DNA of 10,735 nucleotides from an uncultured Oscillospiraceae bacterium (GTDB taxonomy: Bacteria > Bacillota > Clostridia > Oscillospirales > Oscillospiraceae). The notes beneath the pieces are model-generated. The model made no database searches and had not been told where the DNA came from. It worked only from the letters and a program-made list of their open reading frames with translations. The stretch spans positions 1 through 10,735 of the forward strand of contig CAADSF010000290.1 in the NCBI GenBank assembly GCA_900751035.1, given 5' to 3'. Positions 1 to 6,782 of the stretch are shown piece by piece. Numbering within the stretch: position 1 is the stretch's first letter; each line of letters starts with the position of its first letter. Made by a program: the position numbers and the translations under genes.

Positions 1-2
1 AG

Positions 3-1325
3 AAGTACCATTCTCTTCGGGACATCCTCAGCACCATGAATCCCGCCGACATCGCCGCCATCTTTGACGATCTCGACCAGGCCTGCCTGCCGCTGCTGTT
101 CCGGCTGCTGCCGAAGGAGCTGGCCGCGGAGACCTTCGTCGAAATGGAGCCGGAGGCGCAGGAGCTGCTGATCCGCGGCTTCTCCGATTCCGAACTGAAG
201 GAGGTCATCGACGAGCTGTACGTCGACGACGCCGTCGATATCGTCGAGGAAATGCCCGCGAATGTCGTGCAGCGCATCCTATCGCAGGCCGAGCCGGATA
301 TGCGCAAGCAGATCAATGAGATCCTGCGCTACCCGGAGGATTCCGCCGGCTCGATCATGACCACCGAATATGTCTCCCTGCGCCCGAACATGACGGTCGA
401 AGAAGCAATTCTGCGCATCCGCCGCACGGGCATCGACAAGGAGACAATCTACACCTGCTACGTGACGCGCGGTCACAAGCTCATCGGCCTCACGAGCGTC
501 AAGGACCTGCTTCTGTGCGAGGACGACGACGCAACCATTGAGTCCATCATGCAGGAGCACGTCATCACGGTCGGCACGCTCGACGACAAAGAGCAGGTCG
601 CCCAGATGTTCAGCAAGTACAATTTCCTCGCTCTGCCGGTCGTGGACACGGAAGACCGGCTGGTCGGCATCGTGACCTTCGACGACGCCATGGACGTCAT
701 GGAAGACGAGGCCACCGAGGATATGGAAAAGATGGCCGCTATGCTGCCGTCCGAGCACCCGTATATGCGTTCAACGCCCATCGAGATCTGGAAGAACCGT
801 ATCCCGTGGCTGCTGCTGCTGATGGTGTCGGCGACGCTGACGGGCATCGTCATCACAAAATTTGAAACCTCACTGGCCGCCCTCCCGTGCCTCACGGCGT
901 TCATCCCCATGCTGATGGACACCGGCGGCAACTCCGGCTCGCAGGCCTGCGTGTCCATCATCCGCGGCATCAGCCTGAATGAAATTGAGTTCCGCGACCT
1001 TGGCCGCGTGGTCTGGAAGGAGATTCGCGTCTCCGTCCTCTGCGGCGTGTGTCTGGCTGTGGCGTGCTTTGCGAAGATCGTTGTGGTCGATATGCTGCTG
1101 TTAAAGAGCGAGAGCGTCACGTATCTGGTCGCCTTCGTCGTCTGCGCCGCGATGGCTGTGACGGTGTGCCTGGCCAAGATCGTCGGCTCGGTGCTGCCGC
1201 TGCTGGCCAAAAAGCTCGGCTTCGACCCGGCCGTGATGGCCTCCCCAATCATCACGACAATCGTGGATTTCCTGTCCCTGCTCGTCTATTTCGCCTTCGC
1301 GACCGCGATCCTCGGCATCGGATAA
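3..1325 (+). CDS. mgtE: MgtE-type magnesium channel/transporter (5' end outside window)
   Basis: This is a Mg2+-gated Mg2+ channel of the inner membrane that imports Mg2+ and closes when cytosolic Mg2+ is high. The frame is open upstream of the first ATG (position 36), reading KYHSLRDILSTMNPADIAAIF, which is MgtE-like sequence, so the true start lies before the window. Numbering from the ATG at 36: an acidic MgtE_N superhelical domain (about 1-100), two CBS domains (about 101-225; first CBS begins DSAGSIMTTEYVSL), a plug helix (about 225-250), then about five membrane helices (about 257-427). The family signature FIPMLMDTGGNSGSQ is at 289-303 and DPAVMASPIITTIVD at 397-411 includes the conserved pore Asp/Pro region. 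The acidic residues at the CBS/N-domain interface fit Mg2+ sensing. It is convergent with the signalling operon and ends directly at a terminator. The family assignment is very secure; only the start is missing. Confidence 0.95.
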   Translation, partial: KYHSLRDILSTMNPADIAAIFDDLDQACLPLLFRLLPKELAAETFVEMEPEAQELLIRGFSDSELKEVIDELYVDDAVDIVEEMPANVVQRILSQAEPDMRKQINEILRYPEDSAGSIMTTEYVSLRPNMTVEEAILRIRRTGIDKETIYTCYVTRGHKLIGLTSVKDLLLCEDDDATIESIMQEHVITVGTLDDKEQVAQMFSKYNFLALPVVDTEDRLVGIVTFDDAMDVMEDEATEDMEKMAAMLPSEHPYMRSTPIEIWKNRIPWLLLLMVSATLTGIVITKFETSLAALPCLTAFIPMLMDTGGNSGSQACVSIIRGISLNEIEFRDLGRVVWKEIRVSVLCGVCLAVACFAKIVVVDMLLLKSESVTYLVAFVVCAAMAVTVCLAKIVGSVLPLLAKKLGFDPAVMASPIITTIVDFLSLLVYFAFATAILGIG

Positions 1326-1331
1326 AAAACG

Positions 1332-1361
1332 CCCGCTGCACAAAAATGTGCAGCGGGTTTT
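1332..1361 (+). terminator. Rho-independent terminator of mgtE
   Basis: A perfect 10-bp stem CCCGCTGCAC / GTGCAGCGGG (1332-1341 with 1348-1357), loop AAAAAT, followed by TTTT, starts 7 nt after the mgtE stop codon. Confidence 0.9.
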
Positions 1362-1365
1362 ATAT

Positions 1366-1445
1366 GCCGCAAAGAAAAGCTTTTCTTTCGGCGAAGCACT
1401 GGCGCGGAAGCGCCCAAGGCTCCCCTTTATGCAAAGGGGAGCCTT
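1366..1445. repeat. Cluster of three tandem hairpins in a convergent gap
   Basis: Three hairpins follow one another. (i) GCCG at 1366-1369 pairs with CGGC at 1389-1392 around the perfect 18-bp palindrome AAAGAAAAGCTTTTCTTT (1371-1388), with one bulged C. (ii) GGCGC (1401-1405), GGAA loop, GCGCC (1410-1414); GGAA fits a GNRA tetraloop. (iii) AAGGCTCCCCTTT (1416-1428), ATGC loop, AAAGGGGAGCCTT (1433-1445), a perfect 13-bp stem. This is more structure than a terminator needs and resembles dispersed intergenic palindromic repeats. Multi-copy status cannot be seen from one window. Confidence 0.6.
1416..1445 (-). terminator. Possible transcription stop of the signalling operon
   Basis: This 13-bp GC-rich hairpin begins 5 nt past the stop codon of the binding-protein gene, when read on the minus strand. 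It lacks a clear U-tract on that side (TTGGGCG follows), so it may be a processing or stabilising stem, or part of the repeat cluster, rather than a true intrinsic terminator. Confidence 0.4.
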
Positions 1446-1449
1446 AATC

Positions 1450-2415
1450 TCACCGCAGGACCGGGAACAGGAGCTTCTGGTTTTCCTGCGTGTACATATT
1501 TTCCTGCGTAATGAGGACGCAGGCGACCTCGACGAAATCGTCGGTCTGCTCGCCGTTTGCGACGCGGACGGCCTGCTGGACGGCCATGTAGCCCATGTTG
1601 AACGGCCGCTGGGTAACGATGGCCTGAATGATGTTCTGCTCTAAAAACTGAATCTGCCGCTGCGAATTGTCGCAGCCGACGACATAGACGCGCCCGCCCA
1701 TGCCAAGCTCGACCAGCGCGTTTGCCGCGCCGACGTTGCAGACCTCGTTTGTGCAGACAAAGCCCCGAATCTCCGGGTCGGCGGAAAGCAGCTCCGTTGT
1801 GATTGTCTGCGCCTGCTCGGTCGAATTGTCGCAGCAGAAGCTGCCGAGGACTTCGATGTTTCCCGCTTCGCTCAGCGCGTCCAGAACGCCGCGCGTGCGG
1901 TCAATGCCCGTTGTGGTCGTCAGCATATGCTGGATGACTGCGACCTTTCCGCCCTCCGGCAGATAGGACGCCATGGCGCGGCCCATTTCCAGCCCAATCT
2001 GATAGTTGTTGCTGCCGACGTAGCAGGCCCGGCCTGCGGCGTTCACGTCCGTGTCGACGGCCACGACGCCGATCCCGGCGGCGATGGCCTCCTCTGTCGC
2101 CTCCGCGCAGCGGTCGTAATCTGCGGCGGAGAGGATCATCACGTCCGGCTTTTCCTCCGTGACCTGCCGGATCAGCGCAATCTGCTTCTCAATGTCGACC
2201 TCGGTCGGAGAGGTCAGAACCTTGAGTTCGATGTTGGATTCCTCCGCCGCCTTTTCGACACCCGACAGCAGCATCCCCCAGAACTCAGCAACGTCCGTCT
2301 CTGTTTTCAATACCAGTGTCACCCGCAGCGGCCTCTGCGACGCCGCGCAGCCCGCAAGATTCAGGAGCAGACAGAACAGCAGGAGAAAAACGGCGCATAT
2401 TTTAATCCTCCGCAT
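1450..2415 (-). CDS. Sugar-binding lipoprotein, Peripla_BP_4 / RbsB-like, in a sensor operon
   Basis: This is an extracytoplasmic, membrane-tethered binding protein of the type-I periplasmic (ribose/galactose-like) family. The 321-residue product starts MRRIKICAVF and has a lipoprotein signal with lipobox LAGC (Cys23). The mature fold runs from about residue 30 (RVTLVLKTETDVAEFW, IEKQIALIRQ, DVMILSAADYD, VVAVDTDVNAAG, VGSNNYQIGLEMG, VYVVGCDNS). The ATG at 2415 is preferred over one at 2439 because AAAGGAGGA lies 5 nt upstream and the signal peptide then begins normally. It overlaps the 3' end of the kinase gene by 14 bp, suggesting translational coupling. It is the last gene of the operon, and no permease or ATPase gene follows. 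I infer that it presents a sugar, or another small ligand such as an autoinducer, to the neighbouring kinase rather than feeding a transporter. The ligand is unknown. Confidence 0.88.
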   Translation of the reverse strand: MRRIKICAVFLLLFCLLLNLAGCAASQRPLRVTLVLKTETDVAEFWGMLLSGVEKAAEESNIELKVLTSPTEVDIEKQIALIRQVTEEKPDVMILSAADYDRCAEATEEAIAAGIGVVAVDTDVNAAGRACYVGSNNYQIGLEMGRAMASYLPEGGKVAVIQHMLTTTTGIDRTRGVLDALSEAGNIEVLGSFCCDNSTEQAQTITTELLSADPEIRGFVCTNEVCNVGAANALVELGMGGRVYVVGCDNSQRQIQFLEQNIIQAIVTQRPFNMGYMAVQQAVRVANGEQTDDFVEVACVLITQENMYTQENQKLLFPVLR

Positions 2416-4189
2416 GGCTGTCCTCCTTTCCCCGCACAATAGGCAGCACGAGCATGACCATCGTGCGCACGCCGGGCGTTGAATAATACTTCATGACGGC
2501 ATCTGGGCCGAAGAACAGCTGCAGGCGCTCGTTGACGTTATAAACGCCGATTTTGGTGCTCTCCGCGTCGGATTCCTTTTTGTCGAGAATGGTCTCCAGC
2601 TGCTCCGGCGTCATGCCCACGCCGTCGTCCTCGACGGTGATGAGCAGGCGGTCCTCCTCCAGCAGCGATTCAATGCGCACCGTGCCGCCCTGCTGCTTGA
2701 CCTTGATGCCGTGATAGATTGCGTTTTCCACCAGCGGCTGCAAAATGAGCTTCGGCAGCAGGCAGTCCTCCGTCTGCGGGTCAAGGTCGATCTCGTAGCG
2801 CAGCTTTTCGTTGTAGCGCATTTTCTGGATGGTCAGATAGCTGCGCACGTGGGCGATTTCCTTTTTGAGCGTGTTGGTGTCGGAGCCGTCGCCGATGGAC
2901 GAGCGCAGCAGCAGTGCCAGCGCACTTGTCATCTCCACGACCTCCTCATTGCGCCCGGCGTGACTCATCCAGATGATGGAGTCGAGCGTGTTGTAAAGAA
3001 AATGCGGCTGAATCTGCGCCTGCAGCGCCTTCCATTCGCTCTTGCGCTTCTGCTCCTCGCTGCGCAGCCGCTCGTCCATCAGCTCGGCAGTCTTGGCAAT
3101 CATGTGGTCAAAGCTGTCGGACAGCTGCCCAAGCTCCGTGCGGGAGGACACCTGACTGCGCACGTGCAGGTCGCCGTCCTCTACGCGCCGCATGGTCTGC
3201 ATCAGGCGGCGGATGGGCCCTGCGATGGAGCGCGAGAGCTGAAGCGCAAACACCAGCGCGAGGACGAGCGCCGCTGCCGCAATCAGCAGATAGGTCTTGT
3301 AGATTCTGTCCTGACTGCGCAGCAGCTCCTGCGTGTACGCGACGCCAACTGCCGTCCAGCCGGTGGCTTCCGATGCGCAGGCTACGTAGAGCCTGCGCAT
3401 CCCGCCCTTGCCGGAGAGCGTGCGGCCATTTTCTGCGGCCAGCACCTCCGCGACGTTTTCCTCCTTCAGTCCCGCATAGATGAGATCCTGCTGCGGGTGC
3501 CAGAGGATGCCGCCGGTCTGGTCAATCAGATAGATATAGCCCCGGCTGCCGAGCTGGATATCGGCGCAGAGCCGGTCGATGATCTGGTAGTTGAGGTCGA
3601 TGAGCAGAACGCCCTGTATGTTCCCCGCGCGGTCCAGCACGGCCTTGGAGAACGAAACGACCCAGTTATACTGGCCTGCGATTAAATTTTCCACGCGCGA
3701 GGACGAAACCTGCGCCTCGTCCGGCTCCTGCAGCGCAGCCCGGTACCAGTCCGCGTCCCGGTAATTTGAGCAGGTGTTGAGCGACGCGCCCTCGCTTCCG
3801 AACAGGGCGCCGCCGGATTCCGGAATCAGGGCGATGGCCGTGATTTCCGAGCGAATCTTCTGCGCGGCGGCCAGCTGTTCCTGTGCGCTGCGGCTGGCCT
3901 CGTCCGTCAGCCGATGCTCATTGGCTGCACGCAGATAGGCTGCGACCACGCCATTGTCGACGATAAAATCGGAAATATCCTTCATGTACTCCACATACAT
4001 ATCAAGCTCCGCGTTGACGCGGCGGATCAGCTGCTCGGTGTATTCCGTCGAGCTGTCCAGCAGCTCGTTCGTCGAGACGCTGATCGACACATATGTCATG
4101 GCCCCCGTGATGACAAGAATCAGCAGCATGAACAGCGCCGCAATCCGCGTGCCGATGGAGTGCCGGGAAAAAAGCCGAGGTTCCATCAT
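2402..4189 (-). CDS. YesM-type sensor histidine kinase (Cache-HAMP-His_kinase-HATPase)
   Basis: This is a membrane sensor kinase of the YesM/LytS group, 595 residues, a normal length. TM1 is at about 17-37, an extracellular Cache-like sensor at about 40-290 (GYIYLIDQTGGILWHP is typical), TM2 at about 299-319, HAMP at about 320-370, and a His_kinase domain with QIQPHFLYNTLDSIIWM whose phospho-accepting residue is His396. The HATPase_c domain has N-box LILQPLVENAIYHGIK (Asn489), G1 box DDGVGM (521-526) and a G2-like GVYNVNERL. The start shares ATGA with the stop of the response-regulator gene (a second ATG follows immediately), so translation is coupled. It should phosphorylate the regulator encoded just upstream. 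The lipoprotein encoded downstream is a likely extracytoplasmic partner of the Cache domain, by analogy with binding-protein/LytS/YesN sugar-sensing systems of clostridia. The identity of the kinase class is secure; the stimulus is inferred. Confidence 0.93.
   Translation of the reverse strand: MMEPRLFSRHSIGTRIAALFMLLILVITGAMTYVSISVSTNELLDSSTEYTEQLIRRVNAELDMYVEYMKDISDFIVDNGVVAAYLRAANEHRLTDEASRSAQEQLAAAQKIRSEITAIALIPESGGALFGSEGASLNTCSNYRDADWYRAALQEPDEAQVSSSRVENLIAGQYNWVVSFSKAVLDRAGNIQGVLLIDLNYQIIDRLCADIQLGSRGYIYLIDQTGGILWHPQQDLIYAGLKEENVAEVLAAENGRTLSGKGGMRRLYVACASEATGWTAVGVAYTQELLRSQDRIYKTYLLIAAAALVLALVFALQLSRSIAGPIRRLMQTMRRVEDGDLHVRSQVSSRTELGQLSDSFDHMIAKTAELMDERLRSEEQKRKSEWKALQAQIQPHFLYNTLDSIIWMSHAGRNEEVVEMTSALALLLRSSIGDGSDTNTLKKEIAHVRSYLTIQKMRYNEKLRYEIDLDPQTEDCLLPKLILQPLVENAIYHGIKVKQQGGTVRIESLLEEDRLLITVEDDGVGMTPEQLETILDKKESDAESTKIGVYNVNERLQLFFGPDAVMKYYSTPGVRTMVMLVLPIVRGKEDSHAED
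2421..2429 (-). promoter_or_regulatory. Ribosome binding site deciding the binding-protein start
   Basis: AAAGGAGGA on the minus strand lies 5 nt before the ATG at 2415 and inside the 3' end of the kinase gene. It fixes the start at 2415 rather than at the ATG at 2439, which would lie further inside the kinase gene. Confidence 0.8.
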
Positions 4190-5715
4190 GTTCCGCTTTC
4201 CGCCTCCCTGTACTGCCGGGGCGTCATGCCGGTTCTGCGGCGGAAGGTAAGCGAGAAATAGTGCGGGTCGGCAAAGCCGATACGATCGGCGATTTCATAG
4301 GTACACAGCCCCGTTTCGCGCAGATATTCCTTGGCCTTCTCCATGCGCAGATTCGTGAGATATTCCACGAACGACTGGCCGGTTTTTTCCTTGAACACAG
4401 TTGAAAAATAGCTGCGGCTGACGCCGAGATGCTCCAGCACGTCCGGCAGCTTGAGGTCGCAGTCGGCGTAATGCTCGTTAATATACGCGACGGCCAGACG
4501 GCCGCAGCGGGCGGCAGGCGTGTCGTTCTGCTGGGCCTGACACTGCAGGATATAGCCCTCCAGCCGCTCGACAGACAGCCGGACTTCCTCCAGCGCGTAG
4601 CCCTGCTGCGGCAGGAGCATGGCGGGCGCACGCAGCAGCTGCTCGCGCGTCAGATGCGAGGACACAAGAATCTGCAGACGCTGCAGAACGGGGCGGCATT
4701 CGCTCTCATGCACTCTGCGGCGGCGCATACAGGTAAAGAGCGTCCCGGTCAGCTCCAGTGCGCGGCTGCCGCTGCCGGATTGCAGCGTGCTTGCAATCTG
4801 CGCCGCCGTCGGACAATCATCCGTCTGCAAAGAACCGGAGGACTTGCGAAGCTCCGGGTCAAACAGCAGCGTCTCGCCCGTGGAAAACGCGTAGCCCAGC
4901 GCGTGCTGCGCCTCCTGTGCGGACTGCCGCAGGCCGTCAAGCCCCGCGCAGGCTCCGCCGATGCCGATGGGGGCGGTGATTTCCGACTCCTGCATCACCG
5001 CGCGCAGATGCCGCGCTCCGGCGGCGGTACGCGCCATTAGCTCCGCCGTTTCATCGCCGCTGACGATGAGCATGACGTGCTGGTCGCCCAGCAGACGCAG
5101 CTGCGCGGGCGCACAGCCCTGCGCTACCCGCTGTCCCTGCGCCTCAAAGCCCTCCGGCCGCTGCGGCAGCGCCGCCAGCGCGACCGCGTGGAACCGCCCG
5201 CCAAGCTCAACACCGGCGGCGAGCGTCGCCTCCGGCAGCTCCTGCGCCGCGTCGGGCTGCAGAAGCCCCTGAAAGAAATGGTCCTTCAGCACCTCGTCGG
5301 CCAGCACGGCCCGGCTGTAAAGCCCCTGCCGGTTATCCCGGCGTGAAAGCTCCGCAGATAAATTCTCCAGCAGCTGGTCAAACTCCTTCGGGCTGACGGG
5401 CTTGAGCAGATAATCGCGGACATGATACCGGATGGCCTTCTGCGCATAGGAAAACTCGCTGAAGCCGGTCAGCACGACGACGATTGTGTCCGGGAATTTC
5501 TCATAGATGTTCCGTGCCAGCTCCAGCCCGTCGACAAAGGGCATACAGATATCCGTGATGACCACATCCGGCAGCACGGATTCGAGCTGCTCAAGCGCCT
5601 GCCGGCCATTTTCAAAGACATGGGGCGGCGCGAAGCCAAATTTTCCCCAATTTGTGTTCTGCGCCATGGACTCCCGGACGAGCATTTCATCCTCGACAAG
5701 CATGATCTGGTACAT
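4186..5715 (-). CDS. YesN-type AraC-family response regulator
   Basis: This is a DNA-binding response regulator of 509 residues. The N-terminal receiver (about 1-120) has acidic pocket residues Glu8/Asp9, phospho-acceptor Asp55 (VVITDICMP), Thr83 and Lys105 (YLLKPVSP). A long middle region (about 125-395) has Ala/Gln-rich stretches and no obvious catalytic motif, as is usual in YesN proteins. The C-terminal AraC double helix-turn-helix (about 405-505) includes LPDVLEHLGVSRSYFSTVFKE and YEIADRIGFADPHYFSLTFRR, then the family-typical GMTPRQYR. It is the first gene of the three-gene operon. AAAGGAGGA lies 8 nt upstream of the ATG. It most likely activates a sugar-uptake or catabolic locus located elsewhere and may also autoregulate its own operon. 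Its targets cannot be seen here. Confidence 0.93.
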   Translation of the reverse strand: MYQIMLVEDEMLVRESMAQNTNWGKFGFAPPHVFENGRQALEQLESVLPDVVITDICMPFVDGLELARNIYEKFPDTIVVVLTGFSEFSYAQKAIRYHVRDYLLKPVSPKEFDQLLENLSAELSRRDNRQGLYSRAVLADEVLKDHFFQGLLQPDAAQELPEATLAAGVELGGRFHAVALAALPQRPEGFEAQGQRVAQGCAPAQLRLLGDQHVMLIVSGDETAELMARTAAGARHLRAVMQESEITAPIGIGGACAGLDGLRQSAQEAQHALGYAFSTGETLLFDPELRKSSGSLQTDDCPTAAQIASTLQSGSGSRALELTGTLFTCMRRRRVHESECRPVLQRLQILVSSHLTREQLLRAPAMLLPQQGYALEEVRLSVERLEGYILQCQAQQNDTPAARCGRLAVAYINEHYADCDLKLPDVLEHLGVSRSYFSTVFKEKTGQSFVEYLTNLRMEKAKEYLRETGLCTYEIADRIGFADPHYFSLTFRRRTGMTPRQYREAESGT

Positions 5716-5735
5716 ACGGCGCGTCCTCCTTTGCG

Positions 5736-5757
5736 TTTGTTATTAGTGTATAACAAA
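5736..5757. promoter_or_regulatory. Operator-like palindrome over the signalling-operon promoter
   Basis: TTTGTTAT (5736-5743) and ATAACAAA (5750-5757) are perfect 8-bp inverted arms around a 6-bp AT-rich spacer, TAGTGT. The site covers the proposed -10 box of the minus-strand promoter and lies just upstream of the regulator's ribosome binding site. It stands out as an AT-rich symmetrical site in GC-rich DNA, consistent with a repressor or autoregulatory site. The binding protein is not identifiable; candidates are the YesN-type regulator, the divergent IclR regulator or a global factor. Confidence 0.5.
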
Positions 5758-5773
5758 ACGGTCAAAATTGCAA
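5745..5773 (-). promoter_or_regulatory. Candidate sigma-A promoter of the response regulator/kinase/lipoprotein operon
   Basis: On the minus strand, TTGCAA (5768-5773) is followed after 17 bp by TACACT (5745-5750); each hexamer matches four of six consensus bases. The -10 box ends 29 nt upstream of the ATG. TATACA two bases earlier is an alternative -10. Confidence 0.45.
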
Positions 5774-5848
5774 TCGGAATTTAGCAATTCGCCAAATGCT
5801 TCTGTGCGGTATGCGGCGAAAAAATTCGGCGATATCGAACTTGCCCGG

Positions 5849-5877
5849 TTGCTGAACGGCGTTCGGAATGATATAGT
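5849..5877 (+). promoter_or_regulatory. Candidate promoter of the iclR-type gene
   Basis: TTGCTG (5849-5854), a 17-bp spacer and TATAGT (5872-5877) lie 35 nt upstream of the ATG at 5913. CGAAC (5836-5840) and GTTCG (5861-5865) flank the -35 box as short inverted arms and could be part of an autoregulatory operator. Confidence 0.5.
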
Positions 5878-5912
5878 AAGAGAAATGTGAGCAACAGAAA
5901 GGAAGCTTCAGC

Positions 5913-6683
5913 ATGGCAGAACAGGAAGGCAAAACCATACATTCCGTCGCGAAGGCAATCCGTCTTCTCGACATTCTGACGGAAAGCGGCCAGCCCGCTT
6001 CCCTGACAGAGCTTTATCAGAAAACCGGCTGGCCGAAGAGTACGATTCACGGTTTGCTCTCCACAATGCGCGAATCGGGCCTGATCGAGCAGACGCCGAA
6101 CGGCCGCTACTGGCTGGGTATCCGGCTGTTTGAATACGGCTGCGCCGTCTCCAATTCGTGGGACATCGGCGCAATCGCACGGCCGCATATGCAGAGCATC
6201 TGCGCCGAGCTTGGCGAGAGCGTTTTTTTGTCGGTTTTCGACCGCGCGGCGGTCGTGACGCTGGCAGAGGAGGAATCCCGCGCGGGGCTGCGCGTCGTGT
6301 CCGAGGTTGGTGCGCGTCTGCCGGTCTACTGCACGTCGCAGGGCAAGCTTTTCCTTGCCAACAGCTCCCCGGCGGAGTGCCGCCGCATCCTCACGCACAC
6401 CGAGCTCAAGGCCTTCACGCCCCACACGCTCACCACGCCGGAGCAGTTCGCGCCTGAGCTCACCCGCATCCGCGAGCAGGGCTACGCCGTGGAAAACGGC
6501 GAGTATAAAATCGGCCTGCGCTCTGTCTCCGCGCCGATCCACGATGTAACCGGCGAGGTGCGCTACGCCATCGGCTGCGTCGGGATGTTCCGGCAGGTGC
6601 AGTCCGACGAGTTTCTCCGCGCCATCCGCCTCGTCTGCGCCGCAGCGGAGACGATCTCCCGTGCCATCGGCTATCACGGGTAA
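5913..6683 (+). CDS. IclR-family transcriptional regulator
   Basis: This is a one-component DNA-binding regulator of 256 residues, the usual length. The N-terminal winged helix (about 9-69) includes SVAKAIRLLDILTESGQPAS and TGWPKSTIHGLLSTM as the recognition-helix region. The C-terminal effector domain (about 80-252) has the IclR hallmarks LPVYCTSQGKLFLA (around 136-149) and EQGYAVENGEYKIGLRSVSAPIHD (around 188-211). Cys140 sits where many family members carry a different small residue. AAAGGAAG (5898-5905) is the ribosome binding site. The gene is divergent from the YesN/YesM/lipoprotein operon and may regulate it, or itself, from the shared 197-bp gap. No catabolic enzyme or transporter gene adjoins it, so the effector (often a small carboxylate or a sugar-derived compound in this family) is unknown. 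No terminator is obvious downstream. Confidence 0.93.
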   Translation: MAEQEGKTIHSVAKAIRLLDILTESGQPASLTELYQKTGWPKSTIHGLLSTMRESGLIEQTPNGRYWLGIRLFEYGCAVSNSWDIGAIARPHMQSICAELGESVFLSVFDRAAVVTLAEEESRAGLRVVSEVGARLPVYCTSQGKLFLANSSPAECRRILTHTELKAFTPHTLTTPEQFAPELTRIREQGYAVENGEYKIGLRSVSAPIHDVTGEVRYAIGCVGMFRQVQSDEFLRAIRLVCAAAETISRAIGYHG

Positions 6684-6714
6684 GCGTTTTTGCCCGGCCG
6701 CGCGGTTATTATGC

Positions 6715-6744
6715 TTGCATATGCGCGGTGCCGTATGATATACT
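6715..6744 (+). promoter_or_regulatory. Extended -10 promoter of the Tim44-like gene
   Basis: TTGCAT (6715-6720), an 18-bp spacer and TATACT (6739-6744), preceded by TG at 6736-6737 (extended -10). An A/G-rich leader with AAGGGGGAG (6769-6777) as ribosome binding site leads to the ATG at 6783. Confidence 0.6.
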
Positions 6745-6782
6745 GATAAAGAATTAGAAAGAAAGAAAAAGGGGGAGCCTTC

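Noticed and set aside
473..1255. 260-residue minus-strand open frame opposite mgtE
   Set aside because: It is Ser/Thr-rich complement of MgtE codons with no domain.
1366..1445. CRISPR-like array
   Set aside because: The three hairpins differ in sequence and there are no equal-length direct repeats with spacers.
2711..3685. 324-residue plus-strand open frame opposite the histidine kinase
   Set aside because: It lies antisense inside a clear kinase gene, has no ribosome binding site and no recognisable domain.
6684..6738. Possible terminator after the IclR gene (CCGCGC/GCGCGG, GCATATGC)
   Set aside because: The arms are short, widely spaced and not followed by a T-run; the stretch is better explained as the promoter region of the next gene.
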